Source: Chelativorans alearensis
Lineage (GTDB): Bacteria > Pseudomonadota > Alphaproteobacteria > Rhizobiales > Rhizobiaceae
NCBI RefSeq assembly: GCF_010993735.1
Contig: NZ_WQNI01000005.1
Coordinates: 2,501-66,500 of the forward strand
Reading direction: 5' to 3'
DNA length: 64,000 nucleotides
Below, one piece after another: positions 60,118-64,000 of this stretch. Position numbers and translations under genes: made by a program. The stretch's first letter is position 1. Each line of letters starts with the position of its first letter. A model generated the notes under the pieces. That model was not told the DNA's origin. It searched no databases and saw only the letters and a list, made by a program, of their open reading frames with translations.

Positions 60118-62008
60118 ATACACACCGGCCAGATTCACGGATGTCAAACTCACCGGCACCTTCTGGCGCGAGCGGCTCGACACGGTGCTCGCGCGCACCG
60201 TGCCCAGTCAGCACCGCCAGTTGGCCGCGCATGGCATCCTTGAATCGCTGAAGCTGCCGAAGCCCGTGCCCCCCGTCTCCATCCCGCCCAACCGGCACAA
60301 TTTCACCACGCAGATCTTCTGGGATTCCGATGTCGGCAAGTGGATCGAGGTGGCAAGCTATGCGCTCGCCCACAAGCGCGATGCCGAGATCGAGGCGCGG
60401 ATCGACGCCATCGTCGAGGATCTGGCCAAGGCCCAGCTTCCCGACGGTTACCTGAGCTGCTGGTACATCCAGCGCGAATTGGAGAACCGCTGGACCAACC
60501 TCAGGGACAATCACGAGCTCTACAATGCCGGCCATCTGCTGGAGGGCGCCATCGCCTACTACCAGGCGACCGGCCGCCGCCGCTTCCTCGATATCATGGA
60601 GCGCTATCTCGACCACATATCCGATGTCTTCGGCACCGGCCCCGGCCAGAAGCGCGGCTACCCCGGCCACCCGGAGATCGAGCTGGCGCTGGTCAAGCTC
60701 TATCATCTCACAGGCGACAAGCGCCGCCTCGACCTTGCCGCCTACTTCGTCAACGAGCGGGGGGCAGAGCCTAACTATTTCGACATCGAGGCCGAAGCGC
60801 GCGGCGACAACCACTACTGGGCGGGAACGCACGAATACTCCCAGTCGCACAAGCCGGTGCGCGAGCAGGACAAGGCCGTCGGCCACGCCGTGCGCGCCAT
60901 GTATCTCTATACGGCCATGGCCGATCTCGCCGCCGAGCTCGACGACGCGGCGCTGAAAAAGGCTTGCGAGCGGTTGTGGGAGGACATCACCACCAAGCGG
61001 ATGTACGTGACCGCCGGCGTCGGCCCCTCCGCCCATAACGAGGGCTTCACCAAGGATTACGACCTGCCAAACGACACGGCCTACGCGGAGACCTGCGCCT
61101 CCGTCGCCCTCATCCTGTGGGCGCAGCGCATGCTCAACCTCGACCTCGAAGGTAAGTACGCCGACACGCTCGAACTCGCCCTCTTCAACGGCGCCCTGAC
61201 GGGACTGAGCCGCGACGGCGAGCACTATTTCTACGACAATCCGCTGGAAAGCGACGGCAGCCACACGCGCTGGACCTGGCACCCCTGCCCGTGCTGCACC
61301 ATGAACGCCTCGCGCCTGATCGCCTCCGTCAGCGGCTATTTCTATGCCACCAGCGCGGACTCCCTCATCGTGCATCTTTACGGCGGCACCGAGACCACAC
61401 TCGATGTCGCGGGCACCAGGGTCGGCGTCGTGGAGGAAAGCGACTATCCCTGGTCCGGCGCTGTCTCCATCACGCTCACTCCCGAAGCCGAGGCCGAATT
61501 CGGTCTCAAGCTGCGCATCCCCGGCTGGGCGCGCGGCGCGCGGGCAAAGGTGAACGGCGAGACGGTCGATGTCTCGGCGGGTACCGTCAACGGCTATTTA
61601 GATATCCGCCGGCGCTGGGCCAAGGGCGACCGCGTCGAACTCGACCTGCCCATGCAGCCCGAACGCGTCTACGCCAACCCGCAGGTTACCGCAGATTTCG
61701 GGCGCGTGGCGCTGAAGCGCGGACCCCTGGTCTATTGCCTGGAGCATGCCGACAACCCCGACATCCCCGTCCGGCAGACACGCCTGCCACGCAGCGCCGA
61801 GGTGCGGGCAGTGGCACGGGAAGACCTTTTCGACGGCGTGACGCTGCTCACCGCCGAGGGAAAGGCCATCGGCAGCGACTGGCACGACACCCTTTACCGC
61901 ACCGACCCGCCCGAGGAACGACCGGCAACACTGACAGCCATTCCGTATTTCCTATGGAACAATCGCGGACCCGGTCCGATGCAGGTGTGGGTCGGGGACG
62001 AAGCATAG
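60110..62008 (+). CDS. glycoside hydrolase family 127 protein (beta-L-arabinofuranosidase-like)
   Basis: A 632-aa cytoplasmic glycosidase without a signal peptide. It has an (alpha/alpha)6 barrel (about 1-420) and C-terminal beta domains. The residues that build the zinc-thiolate active site of GH127 enzymes are present: Glu327 and Cys329 in YAETCASVAL, and Cys395 and Cys396 in HPCPCCTMNA (Cys395 as candidate nucleophile). Glu311 sits where the acid/base is expected. It overlaps the LacI-type gene by 8 bp and closes the sugar block. Being intracellular, it would split an imported short glycoside. Confidence 0.92.
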   Translation: MRKYTPARFTDVKLTGTFWRERLDTVLARTVPSQHRQLAAHGILESLKLPKPVPPVSIPPNRHNFTTQIFWDSDVGKWIEVASYALAHKRDAEIEARIDAIVEDLAKAQLPDGYLSCWYIQRELENRWTNLRDNHELYNAGHLLEGAIAYYQATGRRRFLDIMERYLDHISDVFGTGPGQKRGYPGHPEIELALVKLYHLTGDKRRLDLAAYFVNERGAEPNYFDIEAEARGDNHYWAGTHEYSQSHKPVREQDKAVGHAVRAMYLYTAMADLAAELDDAALKKACERLWEDITTKRMYVTAGVGPSAHNEGFTKDYDLPNDTAYAETCASVALILWAQRMLNLDLEGKYADTLELALFNGALTGLSRDGEHYFYDNPLESDGSHTRWTWHPCPCCTMNASRLIASVSGYFYATSADSLIVHLYGGTETTLDVAGTRVGVVEESDYPWSGAVSITLTPEAEAEFGLKLRIPGWARGARAKVNGETVDVSAGTVNGYLDIRRRWAKGDRVELDLPMQPERVYANPQVTADFGRVALKRGPLVYCLEHADNPDIPVRQTRLPRSAEVRAVAREDLFDGVTLLTAEGKAIGSDWHDTLYRTDPPEERPATLTAIPYFLWNNRGPGPMQVWVGDEA

Positions 62009-62015
62009 ACGGCAG

Positions 62016-62043
62016 CGCCGTGCGTTCCTTTGGACGCACGGCG
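62016..62043. terminator. probable terminator of the sugar block
   Basis: CGCCGTGCGT and ACGCACGGCG form a perfect 10-bp stem with an 8-base loop, 8 bp after the GH127 stop, between converging genes. There is no T-run, so it is a strong hairpin but an unproven terminator. Confidence 0.6.
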
Positions 62044-62077
62044 GGGAGATACCGGCACCACGCGGTGTCCCCTTGCC

Positions 62078-62479
62078 TCAAGGCTTGGGGTCGGCCTGCA
62101 GATAGGCAATCACGTTGGCGAGATCCTCATCGTTCTTGAGGCCGGCGAAAGCCATTTTGCCTTGCGGGACGACTGCCTTCGGATCACGCAGATATTCAGT
62201 CAGGTTCTCCTCGTTCCAGACGAGTCCTTCCTCGCCCAGCTCTTTCATGTTCGGGGAGTAGCGCGACTGGTACGATTCCAGCGTGCCGGCGGTACGGCCG
62301 ACGACGCCGAGCAGGGACGGGCCGACCTTGTTCCTGTCCGTCTCTGCCTCGTGGCAGGCTCGGCACTTGTTGAACACCGTCTTTCCGGCGGCCGGGTCGC
62401 CCTCTTGGGCCAGTGCCGGAATCGGGGCCAGCACGGCGATGGCAAGGCCAATCCGAACGCATTGGGATATCGATTTCAT
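62078..62479 (-). CDS. class I cytochrome c
   Basis: A 133-aa periplasmic c-type cytochrome. The signal peptide ends PALA-Q (residues 1-24). The haem site is Cys39-Arg-Ala-Cys-His43 and the axial methionine is Met109 in PQGKMAFAG. The layout (GKTVFNKCRACHEAE, NKVGPSLLGVVGRTAG, IAYLQ at the end) is that of cytochrome c2/c550-type electron carriers. It is divergent from the oxidase subunit II gene, and could donate electrons to that oxidase (inference). A GGAGG sequence lies before the ATG at 62479. Confidence 0.94.
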   Translation of the reverse strand: MKSISQCVRIGLAIAVLAPIPALAQEGDPAAGKTVFNKCRACHEAETDRNKVGPSLLGVVGRTAGTLESYQSRYSPNMKELGEEGLVWNEENLTEYLRDPKAVVPQGKMAFAGLKNDEDLANVIAYLQADPKP

Positions 62480-63073
62480 GAGGAACCTCCTCCCTCTCGC
62501 TCGCCGGCACGCATCCAGCGGCGCAATCGCCTCCCCATGCGTTTATCCTGTTGCCCCTCCCCGGCCCCAACAATGGGCAAATTGTCGCAGGCTCCTGTGA
62601 CATAAGGCCGCGAATCCGGCAACCGAGCGGCGCCGCCCGCCGCATCAGACGGGAATGAGGCCGAAGCCGATCAACAGCAGTATCACCACAGAAAGCGCGA
62701 CCAAGAACGAGGTTTTGGCGTCCATCGCACGACCTCCCGGACGGAATCGAAGGCATCTCGGCAGCATCCGAACATGCCGGCTTGCCTAACTTTCCACAGG
62801 TTACAGAAGAACAACCGCCGGCGCTAGCATTGTGCAGCAGCGTGTTCGACGTGCGGTCTCTAAAAAGCATGAGAAGACGCAAGTTAAGCCAAGTCAGCCG
62901 GCAAGGCGTCAACAGAAAAAGCCGAAGAAAGCGCTGTTGCCCAGGGCGTCGAAATCTTCCAACCAATCACAGGTGCGCTGGCCGCCTCTGGATATTCGCG
63001 ACCGTTTCAGGCTAATATGCCGCCGGCTTCCTGAGGAAGGAGAGGTTCTCCAGGAGGCCGGGAGGGACGGAGA
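62480..63073. other. 594-bp intergenic region between cytochrome c and oxidase subunit II
   Basis: It holds one supported short gene (62645-62725, minus strand). Two plus-strand frames (62782-63015 and 62832-63089) are Arg/Lys-rich and lack ribosome binding sites, so I do not accept them as genes. GGAAGGAG near 63036 and GGAGG near 63050 belong to the oxidase leader. No convincing promoter hexamers were found. Confidence 0.6.
62645..62725 (-). CDS. 26-residue predicted membrane peptide
   Basis: A very short open frame with a strong ribosome binding site (GGGAGG, seven bases before the ATG at 62725) and a TGA at 62645. The product begins MDAKTS, then consists almost wholly of one transmembrane helix rich in Val, Leu and Ile, and ends FGLIPV. 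I do not recognise a family. Single-helix peptides of this size are common accessory subunits of terminal oxidases, and this one lies between a cytochrome c gene and coxB, although on the opposite strand to coxB. It could be co-transcribed with the cytochrome c gene 165 bp downstream. Confidence 0.5.
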   Translation of the reverse strand: MDAKTSFLVALSVVILLLIGFGLIPV

Positions 63074-63901
63074 ATGGCCGTCGCATTGATACTCGTTCTT
63101 GTGGTCCTGGGCTCGATATTGTTCCATATCTTGAGCCCATGGTGGTGGACGCCCATCGCGTCCAACTGGGGCTATATCGACGATACGCTCATCATCACCT
63201 TCTGGATTACAGGAGCCGTCTTTAGCGCGGTGATCCTGTTCATGGCCTACTGCGTCTTCCGTTTCCGCCACAAGGAGGGCGCCAAGGCGGCCTACCAGCC
63301 CGAGAGCAAGCGGCTGGAATGGTGGCTCACCGTGGTGACGGCGGTGGGCGTTGCGGCGATGCTGGCGCCGGGCCTTTACGTCTGGTCGCAGTTCGTCACC
63401 GTACCCGACGACGCTACCGAGGTCGAGGTGGTCGGCCAGCAATGGCAATGGAACTTCCGGCTACCCGGTGAGGACGGCAAGCTCGGCAAGTCCGACAACC
63501 GGCTTGTCACTTTCGAGAACCCGCTGGGCATCGATCCGGAAGATCCTGCCGGTCAGGACGACATCGTCATCGAAGCGGCCGACCTGCACCTGCCCATCGA
63601 CAAGCCGGTGAAGATGCTGCTGCGCTCGATCGACGTGCTGCATGATTTCTACGTGCCCGAGTTCCGCGCCAAGATGGACATGGTGCCGGGCATGGTCACC
63701 TATTTCTGGTTCACTCCGACGAAGACGGGCACATTCGAGGCGCTTTGCGCCGAGCTGTGCGGCTCGGGCCACGCCTATATGCGCGGCATCGTCATGGTGG
63801 ACAGCGAAGAGGACTACCAGGCTTGGCTTGAAGGGCAGTCGACCTTCGCCGAGTTGACGGACGCCCGCCAGGTAGGCGCGGCGGAGGGGGCCGGGCCTTG
63901 A
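63074..63901 (+). CDS. cytochrome c oxidase subunit II
   Basis: CuA-containing subunit of a haem-copper oxidase, 275 aa. A hydrophobic N-terminal segment (2-20) is followed by two membrane helices (about 37-62 and 84-106). The QWQWNF aromatic strand and the CuA ligands follow: His190 in DVLHDFYVPEF and Cys225, Glu227, Cys229, His233 and Met236 in CAELCGSGHAYM. No C-terminal cytochrome c domain is fused, so a separate cytochrome c must donate electrons. GGGAGGGACGGAGA lies before the ATG. It is followed by the probable subunit I gene. Confidence 0.95.
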   Translation: MAVALILVLVVLGSILFHILSPWWWTPIASNWGYIDDTLIITFWITGAVFSAVILFMAYCVFRFRHKEGAKAAYQPESKRLEWWLTVVTAVGVAAMLAPGLYVWSQFVTVPDDATEVEVVGQQWQWNFRLPGEDGKLGKSDNRLVTFENPLGIDPEDPAGQDDIVIEAADLHLPIDKPVKMLLRSIDVLHDFYVPEFRAKMDMVPGMVTYFWFTPTKTGTFEALCAELCGSGHAYMRGIVMVDSEEDYQAWLEGQSTFAELTDARQVGAAEGAGP

Positions 63902-63983
63902 GACGGGAGACGGCTTAACAGCATGCTCCGGCGATGCCGGCAAAAGGCCGGGACTCGCGGGAAGGTTTTGAGGAGGTGAAGCG

Positions 63984-64000
63984 ATGGTCGATGCCACACC
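63984..64000 (+). CDS. start of the next gene, probably cytochrome c oxidase subunit I (truncated by window end)
   Basis: Only the first codons (ATG GTC GAT GCC ACA, M-V-D-A-T) are in the window. An excellent ribosome binding site (GAGGAGGTGAAGCG) precedes the ATG. Subunit I normally follows subunit II, so this is the likely product; sequence evidence for the identity is lacking. Confidence 0.5.

Noticed and set aside
62782-63089. Two overlapping plus-strand frames before coxB with Lys/Arg-rich products
   Set aside because: No ribosome binding site, no domain, atypical composition, and one runs into the coxB start.

Overview
The window is GC-rich, densely coded DNA from an alphaproteobacterium, most likely a Rhizobiales/Phyllobacteriaceae member (Mesorhizobium/Chelativorans-like). 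This is inferred from three things: the aerobic late-cobalt-insertion cobalamin pathway (CobG, CobN, CobE, CobF), the wealth of ABC and TRAP importers, and intergenic repeats of a kind common in that order. I see no rRNA, tRNA, CRISPR array, transposase or phage gene.

Layout. (1) 1-5673 (+): a branched-chain amino acid/amide-type ABC importer (binding protein, two ATPases, two permeases) followed by a glutathione S-transferase-like protein. (2) 5674-6337: a gene-free, hairpin-rich stretch. (3) 6338-20715: a catabolic locus of unknown substrate. One minus-strand operon encodes an M24 peptidase-like protein, E1 alpha, E1 beta, a semialdehyde dehydrogenase, lipoyl E2 and a 3-hydroxyisobutyrate dehydrogenase-like enzyme. 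A second minus operon encodes a TRAP binding protein, a fused TRAP permease and an amidohydrolase. A LacI-type regulator and an alpha/beta hydrolase lie between them. The same 14-bp palindrome sits upstream of both operons and a variant sits before the regulator, so I infer one regulon. A 122-bp MITE-like inverted repeat and a second dispersed repeat follow the regulator gene. (4) 20900-25848 (+): a TetR regulator, a lipoprotein membrane-fusion protein and an RND pump. (5) 25959-26823: an unknown 148-aa protein and a dodecin.

(6) 26925-48143: a nearly complete cobalamin supercluster. Two cobalamin riboswitches lie back to back near 43 kb. The leftward one heads a DUF1636 protein, cobW, cobN, cobG, cobH, cobI and cobJ, and, beyond the oppositely oriented cobK, cobL, cobE, cobM, cobA, cobB, cobS, cobT and cobF. 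Most of these genes are chained by 4-bp ATGA overlaps. The rightward one heads cbtB, cbtA, cobU(cobP) and cobO. cbiB and cobC-phosphatase follow as a divergent pair. Together they cover uroporphyrinogen III methylation to nucleotide-loop assembly; cobQ, the CobS/CobT chelatase subunits, cobR and bluB are not in the window.

(7) 48195-49772: a TetR-type regulator and a small SLT-domain lipoprotein with a terminator. (8) 49888-62008 (+): a sugar-uptake block with two binding proteins, two permease pairs, one MalK-type ATPase, an AnmK-like kinase, a LacI regulator and a GH127 glycosidase. (9) 62078-64000: a class I cytochrome c, a hidden 26-residue membrane peptide, cytochrome c oxidase subunit II, and the first codons of the next gene, probably subunit I.
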